64,000 nucleotides of DNA from Neisseriaceae bacterium (lineage in GTDB: Bacteria > Pseudomonadota > Gammaproteobacteria > Burkholderiales > Neisseriaceae), in NCBI GenBank assembly GCA_017991555.1, contig JAGOQM010000006.1, positions 1-64,000 on the forward strand, given 5' to 3'. Both the position numbers and the translations under genes were made by a program. Shown here in pieces: positions 27,549 through 38,263 of the stretch (its first letter is position 1; each line of letters starts with the position of its first letter). Under the pieces are notes generated by a model. The model had not been told where the DNA came from. It was given only the letters and a program-made list of their open reading frames with translations, and ran no database searches.

Positions 27549-28109
27549 ATGCTGCTTATGGACAAACGGGTAAATCAATTGACTGGCAATTTTTTTCTGG
27601 TTGGCCCTATGGGCGCAGGCAAAACCACGGTAGGCAAGCAATTGGCTGTGCTACTGGGTAAAACCTTTTATGACTCTGATCATGTGATCGTAGAGCGCTG
27701 CGGCGTGGCCGTCACCACCATCTTCGAAGTAGAAGGCGAAGATGGCTTTCGCTGTCGTGAAAAGGAAGCCATTGACCACCTCACCCAGTTAGACAACATT
27801 GTCTTGGCAACGGGCGGCGGCGCCGTATTGCACGAAGAAAATCGGTTGGCCTTAAAAAACCGCGGCACCGTCATCTACTTACGTGCCAGCGTGGATGCTA
27901 TTTTAAAGCGAACGCGGTATGATAAATCTCGACCGTTGCTGCAAACCAGCAACCCCAGAGAGCGGCTCAACACCCTAATGGCAGAGCGCGACCATTTATA
28001 TAAAGAGGTCGCCCACATTGTTGTTGATGCCAATGGCCCAACCATCCAAGCATTGATGCAAAAACTCATGCACTCAATTCAGGAACATCATCAGCTTAAG
28101 AACCCATGA
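27549..28109 (+). CDS. aroK: Shikimate kinase
   Basis: A 186-residue kinase that phosphorylates shikimate with ATP in the chorismate pathway. It has the P-loop GPMGAGKTT (about 19-27), the shikimate-binding residues D (DSDH), R (FRCREKE) and GGG (ATGGGAV), and the lid arginine region [11 protein letters not shown]. The second ATG at 27558 is an equally possible start; no strong ribosome-binding site decides it. It overlaps aroB by four bases. Linkage to the secretin gene is conserved widely in beta- and gammaproteobacteria. Confidence 0.95.
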   Translation: MLLMDKRVNQLTGNFFLVGPMGAGKTTVGKQLAVLLGKTFYDSDHVIVERCGVAVTTIFEVEGEDGFRCREKEAIDHLTQLDNIVLATGGGAVLHEENRLALKNRGTVIYLRASVDAILKRTRYDKSRPLLQTSNPRERLNTLMAERDHLYKEVAHIVVDANGPTIQALMQKLMHSIQEHHQLKNP

Positions 28110-29188
28110 TTACCTTAAACGTTGCCACGCCTTCACACCAATACCCGATTTTTATTGGTCAAAACCTACTCAATGATTTAACCCATACCCTCAAGCCCTA
28201 TCTGAGCCATCAGGCCGCCATCATCACCAACACCACCGTAGCGCCTTTATATTTGGCCAAGCTAGAAGCGGCGTTGACGGCCCTAGGCCAAACCTATTTT
28301 GTGATCACCTTACCTGACGGCGAGGCATACAAAACCTGGGACACCTTAAACCTTATTTTTGACGGCCTGCTGAATCAGCATGCCGAGCGCAAAACCACCC
28401 TCATCGCCCTAGGCGGCGGCGTGATCGGCGACATGGCCGGCTTTGCTGCCGCAACCTATCAGCGTGGTGCGCCCTTTATTCAAATTCCGACCACCTTACT
28501 CAGCCAGGTCGATTCTTCGGTGGGCGGCAAAACCGCCATCAACCACCCGTTGGGCAAAAACATGATCGGCGCGTTTTATCAGCCGCAGGCCGTTTTGGCC
28601 GACATGAGCACCCTCAGCACCTTGCCCAAGCGTGAATTCGCCGCGGGCTTGGCCGAAGTCATCAAGTATGGCCTGCTGGGCGACTGCGATTTTCTGGCTT
28701 GGTTAGAAACCCACATTGACGACCTCATGGCGCAAAAACCGGCAGCCTTGGCCTACGCCGTCGAAACCAGCTGCCGCATGAAGGCCGAAATCGTGGCCAA
28801 AGACGAAACCGAACAGGGCGTGCGTGCCTGGCTAAACCTTGGCCACACCTTTGGCCACGCCATCGAAGCGGAATTGGGCTTTGGCACTTGGCTACACGGC
28901 GAAGCCGTGGCCACCGGCATGGTATTGGCCTGCCGCCTGTCTGAAACCTTGGGCACCTTAAGCAGCGCCGACACCGATCGCGTGATTGCCTTGCTGCAGC
29001 GCGCCGGCCTGCCGACCGAACCGCCTAAGTTTGCCTTTAGCCAATGGCTCGCCCACATGAGCCACGACAAGAAGGTCAGCCAAGGCCAACTGCGCTTTGT
29101 GACCTTAAACGGCCTCGGCCAAGCGGCGATTCGCGCCGACGTCAGCACCGAGGCCTTACAGCAAACGTTGGCGCCTTACACAGCCTAA
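28106..29188 (+). CDS. aroB: 3-dehydroquinate synthase
   Basis: A 360-residue NAD- and metal-dependent enzyme making 3-dehydroquinate from DAHP, the second step of aromatic amino-acid synthesis. It shows the nucleotide-binding [13 protein letters not shown], the active-site [25 protein letters not shown] stretch (key K and N residues), and the metal ligands E (EVIKYG), H (NLGHTFGHA) and H ([10 protein letters not shown]). It is the last gene of the pil-aro operon, with a terminator right after. Confidence 0.96.
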   Translation: MITLNVATPSHQYPIFIGQNLLNDLTHTLKPYLSHQAAIITNTTVAPLYLAKLEAALTALGQTYFVITLPDGEAYKTWDTLNLIFDGLLNQHAERKTTLIALGGGVIGDMAGFAAATYQRGAPFIQIPTTLLSQVDSSVGGKTAINHPLGKNMIGAFYQPQAVLADMSTLSTLPKREFAAGLAEVIKYGLLGDCDFLAWLETHIDDLMAQKPAALAYAVETSCRMKAEIVAKDETEQGVRAWLNLGHTFGHAIEAELGFGTWLHGEAVATGMVLACRLSETLGTLSSADTDRVIALLQRAGLPTEPPKFAFSQWLAHMSHDKKVSQGQLRFVTLNGLGQAAIRADVSTEALQQTLAPYTA

Positions 29189-29211
29189 GCCGCACAACCC
29201 AGCCTAAACCC

Positions 29212-29249
29212 AACAGGGGGCGATCAGCTCATTGATCGCCCCCTGTTTG
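29212..29249. terminator. Bidirectional terminator after aroB
   Basis: A 15-base perfect stem, AACAGGGGGCGATCA (29212-29226) with TGATCGCCCCCTGTT (29233-29247), and a six-base loop. The T-tract is short (TTT), but the stem is very stable, and the position between converging genes fits. Confidence 0.8.
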
Positions 29250-29263
29250 TGTCTGGCCCCTGC

Positions 29264-30247
29264 CTAGTCTTCTAAACGCTTTTGATAGCGCGCGGCAATC
29301 ACCGCGCACACCATCAGCTGAATTTGATGAAACAGCATCAGCGGCAACACCATCGCCCCCATCGACACGCCAGTGCCGGCAAACAGCACCTGCGCCATCG
29401 GAATGCCGGTGGCCATGCTTTTTTTCGAGCCGCAAAACACAATGGTGATTTCGTCGGCTTTATTAAAGCCCATGACACCACTCACCCAACGGGTGAGGCC
29501 CAAGACGATGGCCAGCAGCACACAGCTGATCAGCACCAGGTTCACCAGCGCCAACAGCGGCGTTTGCTGCCACAGGCCGCTCACCACCGCCGCGCTAAAC
29601 GCGGTGTACACCACCAGCAAAATCGAGCTTTGATCCACATAAGCCAGCATCGGCTTGTGCTTGTCGACCCACACGCCAATCCAACGGCGGGCAATCTGGC
29701 CGGCAATAAAGGGCAACAGCAGCTGGTACACAATGTCCAAAATCGCTTCTAAAGCCCCACTGTGTGCCGCATCATTTTGGCTGCCCAAAATAATCCACCC
29801 CACCAGCAATGGTGTTAAGAAGATACCCAGGATGTTTGACGCCGTGGCGCTGCAAATCGCCGCCGGCACGTTGCCACGCGCCACCGCCACAAAGGCAATC
29901 GACGACTGCACCGTCGAAGGCAGCAACGCCATGTACAATAAACCCCAATACAGGTCTTGTGACACTAACTTGAGCAAAAGGGGTTTACCCAACCAGATCA
30001 ATAGTGGGAAAATCAAATAGGTAAAGGTAAACACCACGCTGTGCAAGCGCCAATGTGCCATGCCTTCAATCACGGCGCGGCGCGACAGCTTGGCACCGTG
30101 CAAAAAAAACAATAGGCCAATGGCCAACACCGTGATGCCATCCATGATCGGCACCCATCTGCCTTGACTAGGCAAAACCGACGCCAGCACCACCGCGGCC
30201 ACCAGCGCCATGGTGAATTTATCGGGTAAAAAACGAGTCAGTTTCAT
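29264..30247 (-). CDS. Bile acid:sodium symporter family transporter (YfeH-like)
   Basis: A 327-residue membrane protein of the BASS fold with about nine to ten hydrophobic segments. Family features are GAKLSRRAVIEGMAHW, the ALLPSTVQSSIAFVAVARGNVPAAICSATASN segment (unwound helix with polar residues) and the GSKKSMATGIP sequence. The start at 30247 has AAGGATAA in front of it; an upstream ATG would add 11 residues. Bacterial members transport organic acids or similar anions with sodium. The substrate is not predictable here. Confidence 0.85.
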   Translation of the reverse strand: MKLTRFLPDKFTMALVAAVVLASVLPSQGRWVPIMDGITVLAIGLLFFLHGAKLSRRAVIEGMAHWRLHSVVFTFTYLIFPLLIWLGKPLLLKLVSQDLYWGLLYMALLPSTVQSSIAFVAVARGNVPAAICSATASNILGIFLTPLLVGWIILGSQNDAAHSGALEAILDIVYQLLLPFIAGQIARRWIGVWVDKHKPMLAYVDQSSILLVVYTAFSAAVVSGLWQQTPLLALVNLVLISCVLLAIVLGLTRWVSGVMGFNKADEITIVFCGSKKSMATGIPMAQVLFAGTGVSMGAMVLPLMLFHQIQLMVCAVIAARYQKRLED

Positions 30248-30451
30248 ATTTATCCTTTTGTGATTGATCCTCTCGGCCACACCTGCCTGTTCTCCTCGGC
30301 CGAAAGCACAGTATAGCGAGGAACGAAAGGCCGACTCAACCCCTTATTTTATTTACCTTCCGTCACTCGAATCGTTTATCATTAACCCTAAGCTGGCCGC
30401 TTATTTCGGTATAGGCAGGCCGTTGTCTTTACTTGATTAGGAACATAAGCA

Positions 30452-33160
30452 ATGAAACCCCATTACTTAACCTCTTTAATTTGTCCCAATCATGTGGCCG
30501 TCATCGGCGCCAGTGACCGCCCTCAGTCTTTAGGGCAAACCGTGTTTGCCAACCTGCTCAGCAGCGACTTCAAAGGCAAGCTTTACCCGGTCAACATCAA
30601 ACACAAATTTGTCGGTGGCCTGCCCACCGTCAACAGCGTCAACAAGCTTAAGGTCGACATCGACCTGGCCATCGTGCTCACCCCCGCCCCTTCCTTTGTC
30701 AAAGTCATTCAGGACTGCGCCAATAAAGGCATTCCCTTTATTTTATTGGGCAAAGACCTCAGTGACGCCACCGCCGAAGACCAAAAGCACCTCGATGCCG
30801 CCATCGCGCTGGCGAAAGAAAAAGGCATCCGCGTCTTGGGGCCCAGCCTATTGGGCTTAATGCGCCCGGTACTGGGCTTTAACGCCAGCTCTTACGGCGG
30901 CAAGGTTCGCCCCGGCAACCTCGCTTTAGTGAGCCAATCCAGCGCTCTTTGTACCGCCATGCTGGACTGGGCCGACAGCAAGCAGGTGGGGTTCTCCGCC
31001 GTCATCCCGATGGGCGAAGTCGCCTTTGACATCGACTTTGGCGAAATCCTCGACTTTTTGGTCAACGACCGCTCAACTCAGGCCATCCTGCTGCACATTC
31101 ACCACGTGCGCGTGGGCCGTCGTTTTTGGAGCGCGCTCAAGGCCGCTACCCGCGCCAAGCCGGTGGTGGTGATTAAGTCTGGCCGCTTTGAAGACGATGT
31201 GGAAGGCCTAACCCACGCCAGCCAGATCATCAAAAGTTCTGACGTGTTCGACAGCGTGCTGGCCCGCGCCGGTGCCCTACGCGTCGACACCATTTCACAA
31301 ATCTTCACCGCGGTGAAGGTATTGGCCGCCAACTATCGGGCCAAAGGTCGTCGCTTGGCCATCGTGTGTAACGGCATTGGCCTCGGCGTTTTGGCCGCCG
31401 ACAACGCCCGCGCTTCAGGCGTCGAACTGGCCGAGCTGAGCCCCGACACCGTCAGCTCGCTCAATGCCTTATTGCCACCGAATTGGTCGCGCAACAACCC
31501 CGTCGACATCCTCGGCGACGCCAGCCCACTGCGCTTTCGTACCGCAGTAAAGCTGTGCTTGGACGACGAGCAGGTAGACGGCGTGCTGGTGCTGTTCACC
31601 CCACAAATGGGCACCGACCATTTAACCACCGCTCAAATGATGGTGAGCCTACAGCAAGAAACCACCAAGCCGCTGTTGATGTCGTGGCTGGGCGACGCTA
31701 AGGTTCAAGAAAGCCGCGCCCTCTTTACCCAAGCGCGTTGCATGCACTTTGGCGCCCCCGAACACGCCATTGCCGTGTTTAAAAACCTGGCCGCCTTCCA
31801 CCAAAACCAATTATTGCTGTTGCAAACCCCCAGCCCCATCGCCGAACACCGTGCCAAGCCTGATTTAAAAGCCGCCCAAAAAATCATCACCCAAGGCAAA
31901 AAGGCCAAAAATAAAGTCATGCCCGAGCACTTATCGAAGGCATTGCTCCAGGCGTTCCACATTCCCACCAACGAAACCTTCTTAGCCGAATCGGAAGAGC
32001 AAGCGCTCACCATTGCCAATAAAATGGGCTATCCGGTGGTGCTGAAAATCGATTCGTCCGACTTTTTCCATAAGTCGGACATTGGCGGAGTGGAGCTAAA
32101 CGTCACCACCGAAGACAGCCTTAAGCAGGCCTACCAGGCGATTATGGCGCGCGCCTTAGCGGCCAAACCCAAGGCCCGCATCAATGGCATCAGCGTGCAG
32201 CCGATGCTGAACAAACGCAACGCCCGCGAAATCATGATTGGCGTGACCCAAGACCACATTTTTGGCCCCGTCATTACCTTTGGTGCCGGCGGCATCACCG
32301 CCGAGATCCAGCAGGACACCGCCCTCGCCCTACCGCCGCTAAACGAAGTGTTGATCGACGACATGATTGGCCGCACCCGCATCGGCAAGATGCTGGGCGC
32401 CTTCCAACACATGCCGCCCATCCATTACGAGGCCCTCAAAGACGTGCTGCTGCGGGTGTCCGAAATGGTGTGTGAGCTGCCCGACATTCTGGAGCTGGAG
32501 ATCGACCCAGTGCTGATTGACGACAAGGGCGCCGTGGCGCTAGACGCCCGCGTGGTGCTGCAAAAAACCTTGCCCACCATCCAACGCTACAGCCACATGG
32601 CCATCATGCCCTACCCGAGCAACCTAGAAACCCAGGCCACGCTCAAAGACGGCACCGAAGTGGTGGTGCGGCCCTCCCGCCCAGAAGACGCCGAAGCCCT
32701 ACAGGCCTTTGTGCGTAACTTATCGGACGAAAGCCGCTACAACCGCTTTATGTCCAGCATCAAGCAGCTGTCGCAAAACGTTTTGGTGCGCTTTACCCAG
32801 CTCGACTACGACCGTGAAATGGCTTTGGTGATGGTTCGCGAAACCGACGCTGGCCCAGAAATGCTCGGCATCGTGCGCTACGTGACCGACCCCGACTTTG
32901 AAGTGTGCGAATTTGGCATGTCGGTGGCCGACGAATGGCAAAACAAAGGCATCGGCACCCTCTTAATGAACCTCTTGTTTAATGCGGCCAAAGATCAGGG
33001 CCTGAGCGTGATGCGCGGGGAAATTTTAACCGCCAACACCGGCATGCAAAAACTCACGCGCAAACTGGGGTTTAGCGTCAGCAAAGACCCAGATGACAAC
33101 AGTATTTGCCTGGTGGAGAAATCGCTAATAGACACAAAAAGCACAACAAAATCAAAGTAA
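30452..33160 (+). CDS. Protein lysine acetyltransferase, acyl-CoA synthetase-GNAT fusion (PatZ/Pat-like)
   Basis: A 902-residue protein with, in order, a CoA-binding domain (about 10-130), succinyl-CoA-synthetase-like domains (about 150-470), an ATP-grasp domain (about 490-700) and a C-terminal GNAT acetyltransferase (about 735-890, with AcCoA loop MSVADEWQNKGIGTLLM). This arrangement is the PatZ/YfiQ/Pat type, which acetylates lysines of enzymes such as acetyl-CoA synthetase and responds to acetyl-CoA. It lies just upstream of rpsP but has its own promoter region. An NDP-forming acyl-CoA synthetase role is less likely given the GNAT fusion. Confidence 0.88.
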   Translation: MKPHYLTSLICPNHVAVIGASDRPQSLGQTVFANLLSSDFKGKLYPVNIKHKFVGGLPTVNSVNKLKVDIDLAIVLTPAPSFVKVIQDCANKGIPFILLGKDLSDATAEDQKHLDAAIALAKEKGIRVLGPSLLGLMRPVLGFNASSYGGKVRPGNLALVSQSSALCTAMLDWADSKQVGFSAVIPMGEVAFDIDFGEILDFLVNDRSTQAILLHIHHVRVGRRFWSALKAATRAKPVVVIKSGRFEDDVEGLTHASQIIKSSDVFDSVLARAGALRVDTISQIFTAVKVLAANYRAKGRRLAIVCNGIGLGVLAADNARASGVELAELSPDTVSSLNALLPPNWSRNNPVDILGDASPLRFRTAVKLCLDDEQVDGVLVLFTPQMGTDHLTTAQMMVSLQQETTKPLLMSWLGDAKVQESRALFTQARCMHFGAPEHAIAVFKNLAAFHQNQLLLLQTPSPIAEHRAKPDLKAAQKIITQGKKAKNKVMPEHLSKALLQAFHIPTNETFLAESEEQALTIANKMGYPVVLKIDSSDFFHKSDIGGVELNVTTEDSLKQAYQAIMARALAAKPKARINGISVQPMLNKRNAREIMIGVTQDHIFGPVITFGAGGITAEIQQDTALALPPLNEVLIDDMIGRTRIGKMLGAFQHMPPIHYEALKDVLLRVSEMVCELPDILELEIDPVLIDDKGAVALDARVVLQKTLPTIQRYSHMAIMPYPSNLETQATLKDGTEVVVRPSRPEDAEALQAFVRNLSDESRYNRFMSSIKQLSQNVLVRFTQLDYDREMALVMVRETDAGPEMLGIVRYVTDPDFEVCEFGMSVADEWQNKGIGTLLMNLLFNAAKDQGLSVMRGEILTANTGMQKLTRKLGFSVSKDPDDNSICLVEKSLIDTKSTTKSK

Positions 33161-33173
33161 ACACAAGAAAGAC

Positions 33174-33203
33174 TTGCACTAAGGGGTCTATTCGACCTAA
33201 AAT
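33174..33203 (+). promoter_or_regulatory. Predicted sigma-70 promoter of the rpsP operon
   Basis: TTGCAC (33174-33179) and TAAAAT (33198-33203), 18 bases apart, lie about 39 bases before the rpsP start. Both hexamers are close to consensus, as expected for a highly expressed ribosomal operon. Confidence 0.65.
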
Positions 33204-33241
33204 CAACGGTTTTCTGTTATCGAACAATAAGGATATGACTA

Positions 33242-33490
33242 ATGGTTGTGATTCGTTTATCACGCGGCGGTTCTAAACACCGTCCATTTTACAACATCAT
33301 CGTTACCGACTCTCGCAGCGCTCGCGATGGCCGTTTCATTGAACGTCTAGGTTTTTACAACCCAGTTGCCAATGAAAAACAAGAACGTGTACGTTTGGCT
33401 GCTGACCGTTTGAACCACTGGATCAAACAAGGCGCACAAATGAGCGACACCGTAGCAAAACTAGTTAAAACAGAAAAAATTGCTGCTTAA
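33242..33490 (+). CDS. rpsP: 30S ribosomal protein S16
   Basis: An 82-residue ribosomal protein. The start [19 protein letters not shown] and the segment [14 protein letters not shown] are unmistakable S16. The whole sequence closely resembles the Neisseria protein as I recall it, which supports the family-level placement. First gene of the rpsP-rimM-trmD-rplS operon. Confidence 0.98.
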   Translation: MVVIRLSRGGSKHRPFYNIIVTDSRSARDGRFIERLGFYNPVANEKQERVRLAADRLNHWIKQGAQMSDTVAKLVKTEKIAA

Positions 33491-33530
33491 TTTTTCTGCG
33501 TTAATGCATTAACCAAAGGCAAATACAACG

Positions 33531-34037
33531 ATGTCAAACGAAAAACTCGTTAGCATGGGCTTTGTCCGCGGTGTTTTTGGTGTCCGAGGTTGGTTAAAAA
33601 TTTCGACCAGCACCGAGTATTCAGACAGCTTGCTAGACTATGAAGAATGGCAGTTGGAAAAAGACGGTGTGACTAAAAACGTCACGGTTGAAGCAGGCAA
33701 AGTCGCCGGTACCGAACTCCAAGTTAAATTGGTCGGCATTGAGGACAGAGATCAGGCAGAAGCCCTAAAGGGTTATACCATCTATGTGCCTCGTAGCGAA
33801 TTTGCCCCGACGGAAGAAGACGAATACTACTGGACCGATCTAATCGGCCTGAACGTCGTCAACCAAGAACAAGTTGTGTTAGGCAAGGTCACCAACCTAA
33901 TGCAAACCGGTGCCAATGATGTATTGGTACTAAAAGGTGAACAGGGCCAAGTGTTGATTCCATTCGTTTCAGCCTACGTCCTGGATGTAAAACTGGCAGA
34001 ACAAACCATCCTTGTGGATTGGGATTTGGATTACTGA
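33531..34037 (+). CDS. rimM: Ribosome maturation factor RimM
   Basis: A 168-residue 30S assembly factor that binds S19. The N-terminal RimM domain starts with [16 protein letters not shown] and the C-terminal PRC-barrel domain includes [12 protein letters not shown] and [18 protein letters not shown]. It shares one base with the trmD start (TGATG), indicating coupled translation. Confidence 0.97.
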   Translation: MSNEKLVSMGFVRGVFGVRGWLKISTSTEYSDSLLDYEEWQLEKDGVTKNVTVEAGKVAGTELQVKLVGIEDRDQAEALKGYTIYVPRSEFAPTEEDEYYWTDLIGLNVVNQEQVVLGKVTNLMQTGANDVLVLKGEQGQVLIPFVSAYVLDVKLAEQTILVDWDLDY

Positions 34038-34786
34038 TGCACATTCAAGCCATCAGTATTTTTCCAGAAATGTTTTGCAGTGTAACCGAGTACGGCGTCA
34101 CTTCTCGCGCACTGAAAGAAGGCATATGGCAGTTTCAAGCCATTAACCCGCGGCAGTTTGCCGACAACGCGCAAGGCTATATCGACGATCGCCCTTTTGG
34201 GGGTGGCCCAGGTATGGTGATGATGGCAGAGCCCTTAGGCAAAGCCATTGAACACGCGAAGTCGCAGCAGCAAGGTGCAAAAGAAGCCAAAGTCATTTAT
34301 TTAAGCCCGCAGGGCGAGCCGTTAACCCACGCTAAGGCCGAAAGCCTGGCGCAAGAAGATGGCCTGATTTTGCTGTGTGGTCGGTATGAAGGCGTTGACG
34401 AACGTGTGATTGAACACTACGTTGACGAAGAAATTACCATAGGCGACTTTGTGGTGTCCGGCGGCGAATTGCCCGCCATGATGCTGATGGATGCAGTACT
34501 GCGCCTAAAAGAGGGGGTTTTAGGCGATGAGCAATCAGCCCAGCAAGATTCGTTTGCTGACGGCCTCTTAGATTGCCCACATTACACCAGACCCAACGTA
34601 TTTAAAGGGGTAGCTGTCCCAGAGGTTTTACGCTCTGGTAACCACGCCCTGATTGCAAAATGGCGACTCAAACAGTCGTTGTCGCGCACTTTAAACCGTC
34701 GACCTGAACTACTCAGCGATCGACCATTAACAAAACAGGAATCTGGTCTCTTGGCACTATGCCTAGAGGAACAAGATAGCCAATAA
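34037..34786 (+). CDS. trmD: tRNA (guanine-N1-)-methyltransferase
   Basis: A 249-residue SPOUT methyltransferase that makes m1G37 in tRNAs reading CNN, UGG and related codons. The start at 34037 (TGATG overlap with rimM) gives [13 protein letters not shown]. Motifs are [13 protein letters not shown], the knot region [27 protein letters not shown], and the C-terminal tRNA-binding part [10 protein letters not shown]. Confidence 0.97.
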   Translation: MHIQAISIFPEMFCSVTEYGVTSRALKEGIWQFQAINPRQFADNAQGYIDDRPFGGGPGMVMMAEPLGKAIEHAKSQQQGAKEAKVIYLSPQGEPLTHAKAESLAQEDGLILLCGRYEGVDERVIEHYVDEEITIGDFVVSGGELPAMMLMDAVLRLKEGVLGDEQSAQQDSFADGLLDCPHYTRPNVFKGVAVPEVLRSGNHALIAKWRLKQSLSRTLNRRPELLSDRPLTKQESGLLALCLEEQDSQ

Positions 34787-34800
34787 TAGGAGTAGTATCC

Positions 34801-35178
34801 ATGGATTTGATCCAACTATTAGAGCAAGAAGAAATCGCTCGCTTGAACAAAAACATCCCTGACTTTGCCCCTGGTGACACCGTAGTGGTACAGGTTAAAG
34901 TTAAAGAAGGTACCCGTGAACGTCTACAGGCTTACGAAGGTGTGGTTATTGCCCGTCGTAACCGTGGCCTAAACAGCTCTTTCATCGTTCGTAAAATTTC
35001 GAACGGCGAAGGCGTTGAGCGTACTTTCCAACTATACGCCCCTACCGTTGCCAACGTTGAAGTTAAACGTCGCGGTGCCGTTCGTCGCGCTAAGTTGTAC
35101 TACTTGCGTGGCCGTACTGGTAAAGCTGCACGTATTAAAGAAAAATTGCCTGCACGTCGCGTGGCTAAAAAAGCTTAA
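34801..35178 (+). CDS. rplS: 50S ribosomal protein L19
   Basis: A 125-residue ribosomal protein at the 30S-50S interface. The segments [25 protein letters not shown] and the basic end [21 protein letters not shown] identify it. It is the last gene of the operon, followed by a terminator. Confidence 0.98.
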   Translation: MDLIQLLEQEEIARLNKNIPDFAPGDTVVVQVKVKEGTRERLQAYEGVVIARRNRGLNSSFIVRKISNGEGVERTFQLYAPTVANVEVKRRGAVRRAKLYYLRGRTGKAARIKEKLPARRVAKKA

Positions 35179-35200
35179 GTTCGATACAACAGATAAAAAG

Positions 35201-35226
35201 AAACCACCGCTTGCGGTGGTTTTTCT
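35201..35226 (+). terminator. Intrinsic terminator of the rpsP operon
   Basis: AAACCACCGC (35201-35210) pairs with GCGGTGGTTT (35213-35222) and is followed by TTCTTT. It begins 23 bases after the rplS stop. Confidence 0.88.
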
Positions 35227-35386
35227 TTGGGCGCTGGATTTTGCGCCCGCTTCAATGACACCATGGGTGGCGCGCGTCTGTGCACTGCCAGCATCCACTA
35301 CGCGTTCAAATCCACTCAACCCAGCGACGCATAAGCCTATTGATCGGCTAGGCTGAACAGTCCACACCATACCTCATGAGCCTAAC

Positions 35387-36232
35387 CTAACCGACCGTCC
35401 GTAAAAAGCCGTGGCCGTCTAACAGCTCTGGCATGGCCACGATTTCTTCTTCCAAGCCGGCGCTCACCAGCCAATGCTTGTCGGGATACGGCAGTGCATT
35501 CAAGAAATAGCGGATGCAGTTGAGGCGCGCCCGTTTTTTGTCGTCCGACTTAATCACCAGCCACGGCGCCACGTGGGTGTGGGTGTGGGCAAACATCACG
35601 TATTTAGCCGAGGTGTAGTCATCCCACAGATCCAGCGACTGGATGTCGATGGCCGACAGCTTCCAATACTTGAGCGGGTCGTCTTTACGCGCCTGAAAAC
35701 GCTTCTTTTGCTCGTCTTGACTGACCGAGAACCAAAATTTAAACACGTAGATGCCGCTTTCCACCAGCATTTCTTCAAACACCGGTGCCTGCTTTAAAAA
35801 CAGCCGATGCTCTTCTTCGGTGCAAAACCCCATCACCCGTTCTACGCCGGCGCGGTTATACCAAGAGCGGTCAAAAAACACCATTTCGCCCGCCGTGGGC
35901 AGCTGCGTAATGTAGCGTTGAAAATACCACTGCTGCCGCTCTTTTTCACTCGGCTTTTCTAAAGCCACCACCCGCGCGCCGCGCGGATTTAAATGCTCCA
36001 TAAAGCGCTTAATCGTGCCGCCCTTACCGGCGGCATCGCGCCCCTCGAATAAAACCACCACCCGCTGACCCGTATCCTTCACCCAATTTTGTAGTTTTAA
36101 TAACTCCATTTGTAAAATAGACATTTCTTTTTCATAATCTTTTTTACGAATACGGGTACGATAAGGATATTGGGTCATCGGTTTGTCGTCATGGCGGTCT
36201 GTTGTTTTTTTATAGGTTTGTTCTATATCCAT
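35387..36232 (-). CDS. ppk2: Polyphosphate kinase 2
   Basis: A 281-residue PPK2 that moves phosphate between polyphosphate and nucleoside diphosphates or monophosphates. It has Walker A GRDAAGKGG (about 65-73), Walker B FFDRSWYNRAG (about 119-129) and the lid segment with RFQARKDDPLKYWKLS. The single-domain size fits class I. It is a single gene divergent from the pabBC fusion gene. Confidence 0.92.
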   Translation of the reverse strand: MDIEQTYKKTTDRHDDKPMTQYPYRTRIRKKDYEKEMSILQMELLKLQNWVKDTGQRVVVLFEGRDAAGKGGTIKRFMEHLNPRGARVVALEKPSEKERQQWYFQRYITQLPTAGEMVFFDRSWYNRAGVERVMGFCTEEEHRLFLKQAPVFEEMLVESGIYVFKFWFSVSQDEQKKRFQARKDDPLKYWKLSAIDIQSLDLWDDYTSAKYVMFAHTHTHVAPWLVIKSDDKKRARLNCIRYFLNALPYPDKHWLVSAGLEEEIVAMPELLDGHGFLRTVG

Positions 36233-36384
36233 ACAGCACTCCCTCTGTCAGACCGATCGTTAAAATGAGCCCACTTATTATTAAATCAATCATACACATG
36301 CTAAAATGCCACGCCTAGCCCCTAGGGCCGTCAAAATACCCAATCAGCCTATATTTGGCCATTTTTATGAAGAATAGAGCCGTC

Positions 36385-38187
36385 ATGACGCCTTTTTTTG
36401 CCTTTCTCGATGATGCCCATAAGCCTAGCGCGCGCTTATTCAGCCAGTGGCAGTGCCAGATTCGCCTGAGCGCGGCCGAGCTACCCCAGCTGGACGCTCA
36501 CCTTAAAGAAGGCTGGGATAAGGGCTGGCACGCGTTTTTGGCGCTGCCCTACGAGTTTGGCCAAGACCTCATGCAGCTGGGCCAGCACCCTAGCCCCATG
36601 AGCATTCATTGGTTTGATCAATGCACCCACTTCAACACCGAAGCGGCAATTGTAGACTGGCTGAGCGAAAATCAATCGGCCCAACCCACCGGCCTGCTGA
36701 ACCGGCGCAACGACACCGAGCGCGCGCAGTACCTACAAGACATTGATGCCGTGCACGCCGCCATCCGCCGCGGCGAAACCTACCAGATCAACTACACCAC
36801 CCGCCTCTTGTTCGACGCCTACGGCTGCCCGGTGACGCTCTATCACAAGCTGCGCCAAAAACAGCCCGTGCCCTATGGCGTGCTGGCCCACTTGCCCAAC
36901 AGCGACAAACAGGCCGAATGGCTGCTGTCGCTGTCGCCCGAGCTGTTCATCAAAATTGACGACGACGGCGTCATCAGCACCGAGCCAATGAAAGGCACGG
37001 CCCCGCTTTTGGGCGATGGCCAAGACGAAGCGCGCGCCCTCACCCTGCAACAAGACCCTAAAAACCGGGCCGAAAACGTCATGATCGTGGATTTATTGCG
37101 CAACGACCTAGGCCGCATTGCCTGCACCGGCGGCGTCAGCGTACCCGAACAATTTAAGGTCAGTCGCTTTGGCCAAGTGTGGCAAATGACCTCTAAGGTC
37201 GAAGCCCACCTGCCCGCCGCCACAACCTTTGCCACCGTATTGGGCGCCACCTTCCCTTGCGGCTCCATTACCGGCGCCCCCAAGCACCAAAGCATGAAGA
37301 TCATTCAGGCGCTAGAGCAGCGCCCGCGCGGCATTTACACCGGCTCTCTGGGCTTTATTGAGCCGTCCTGCAACCATTTGGGCTACAAGGCCACGCTGTC
37401 GGTTGCCATCCGCACCCTCGTGCTCAGCCCCACCAGCACTGCCAACGCCTATCGCGGCATGATGGGGGTGGGCTCTGGCATCGTACAAGACAGCGATGCG
37501 GCTTTAGAATACGACGAATGTGGCTGGAAAAGCCGGTTTTTACAAAATCTACCGCTGGATTTCGCCCTGTTTGAAACCCTCTGCGTCACCGACCATCTGT
37601 GCGCGCTGCTGCCCCGCCATGTGGCGCGCCTGTGCGCCTCGGCCGCTGATATAGGCCTCAGCTGCCCCGACGACGTCGCCCTACGCATTCAGGCCCACAT
37701 CGACCAAATGCCCGCCGGCACCTTTAGGCTTAAAGTGGTGCTCAATACCGACGGCAGCCTCAGCTTTGGCCACAGCCCCGTATTGCCCCTAACCGAATCG
37801 GTTCGCTACGTTTTAGCCAGCAAACCCCTGCCCAATCAAGATCGCCTACGCCGCCACAAAATCACCGCCCGCGCCATCTATGACGACGCTTGGCACCGTG
37901 CCGAAGCACAAGGCGCGTTTGACATGCTGTTCTTCAATCAAGATGGCCACCTCTTAGAAGGCGCCCGCAGCAGCGTGTTCATCAAACACGACGGCCATTG
38001 GCTCACGCCCAGCCTAACGCTAGACATCCTCCCCAGCACCATGCGCGCCGCCATTTTGGCCGACCCGCTGACCTATTTAGATGGCCCCGCGCAAGAAGGG
38101 CTAATCACCAAGGCCATGCTGGCCGAAGCCAGCGACGTGCGCTTAGTGAATGCCCTACGCGGGGCGCTGGTGGCCACACCAGCCTAA
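36385..38187 (+). CDS. pabB: Fused aminodeoxychorismate synthase component I / aminodeoxychorismate lyase (PabB-PabC)
   Basis: An about 600-residue fusion for p-aminobenzoate synthesis in the folate pathway. The N-terminal half is a chorismate-binding domain (TEPMKGTAP, then LRNDLGRIA and CGSITGAPKHQSMKIIQALE). The C-terminal quarter is a class IV PLP aminotransferase-like lyase (KITARAIYDDAW, then GHLLEGARSSVF). The fusion would make 4-amino-4-deoxychorismate and release PABA, with glutamine amidotransferase PabA supplied elsewhere. ATGs at 36355 and 36367 are alternative starts. Confidence 0.92.
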   Translation: MTPFFAFLDDAHKPSARLFSQWQCQIRLSAAELPQLDAHLKEGWDKGWHAFLALPYEFGQDLMQLGQHPSPMSIHWFDQCTHFNTEAAIVDWLSENQSAQPTGLLNRRNDTERAQYLQDIDAVHAAIRRGETYQINYTTRLLFDAYGCPVTLYHKLRQKQPVPYGVLAHLPNSDKQAEWLLSLSPELFIKIDDDGVISTEPMKGTAPLLGDGQDEARALTLQQDPKNRAENVMIVDLLRNDLGRIACTGGVSVPEQFKVSRFGQVWQMTSKVEAHLPAATTFATVLGATFPCGSITGAPKHQSMKIIQALEQRPRGIYTGSLGFIEPSCNHLGYKATLSVAIRTLVLSPTSTANAYRGMMGVGSGIVQDSDAALEYDECGWKSRFLQNLPLDFALFETLCVTDHLCALLPRHVARLCASAADIGLSCPDDVALRIQAHIDQMPAGTFRLKVVLNTDGSLSFGHSPVLPLTESVRYVLASKPLPNQDRLRRHKITARAIYDDAWHRAEAQGAFDMLFFNQDGHLLEGARSSVFIKHDGHWLTPSLTLDILPSTMRAAILADPLTYLDGPAQEGLITKAMLAEASDVRLVNALRGALVATPA

Positions 38188-38220
38188 ACCCACCGCCGCA
38201 ACGCGATCAATGCACATAAA

Positions 38221-38248
38221 AAAACGGACCCCGAAGGGTCCGTTTTTC
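38221..38248. terminator. Bidirectional terminator between pabBC and pntB
   Basis: AAAACGGACCC (38221-38231) pairs with GGGTCCGTTTT (38236-38246), loop CGAA (a stable tetraloop), with T-tracts in both directions. Confidence 0.93.
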
Positions 38249-38263
38249 CTGCGACTTACTGAT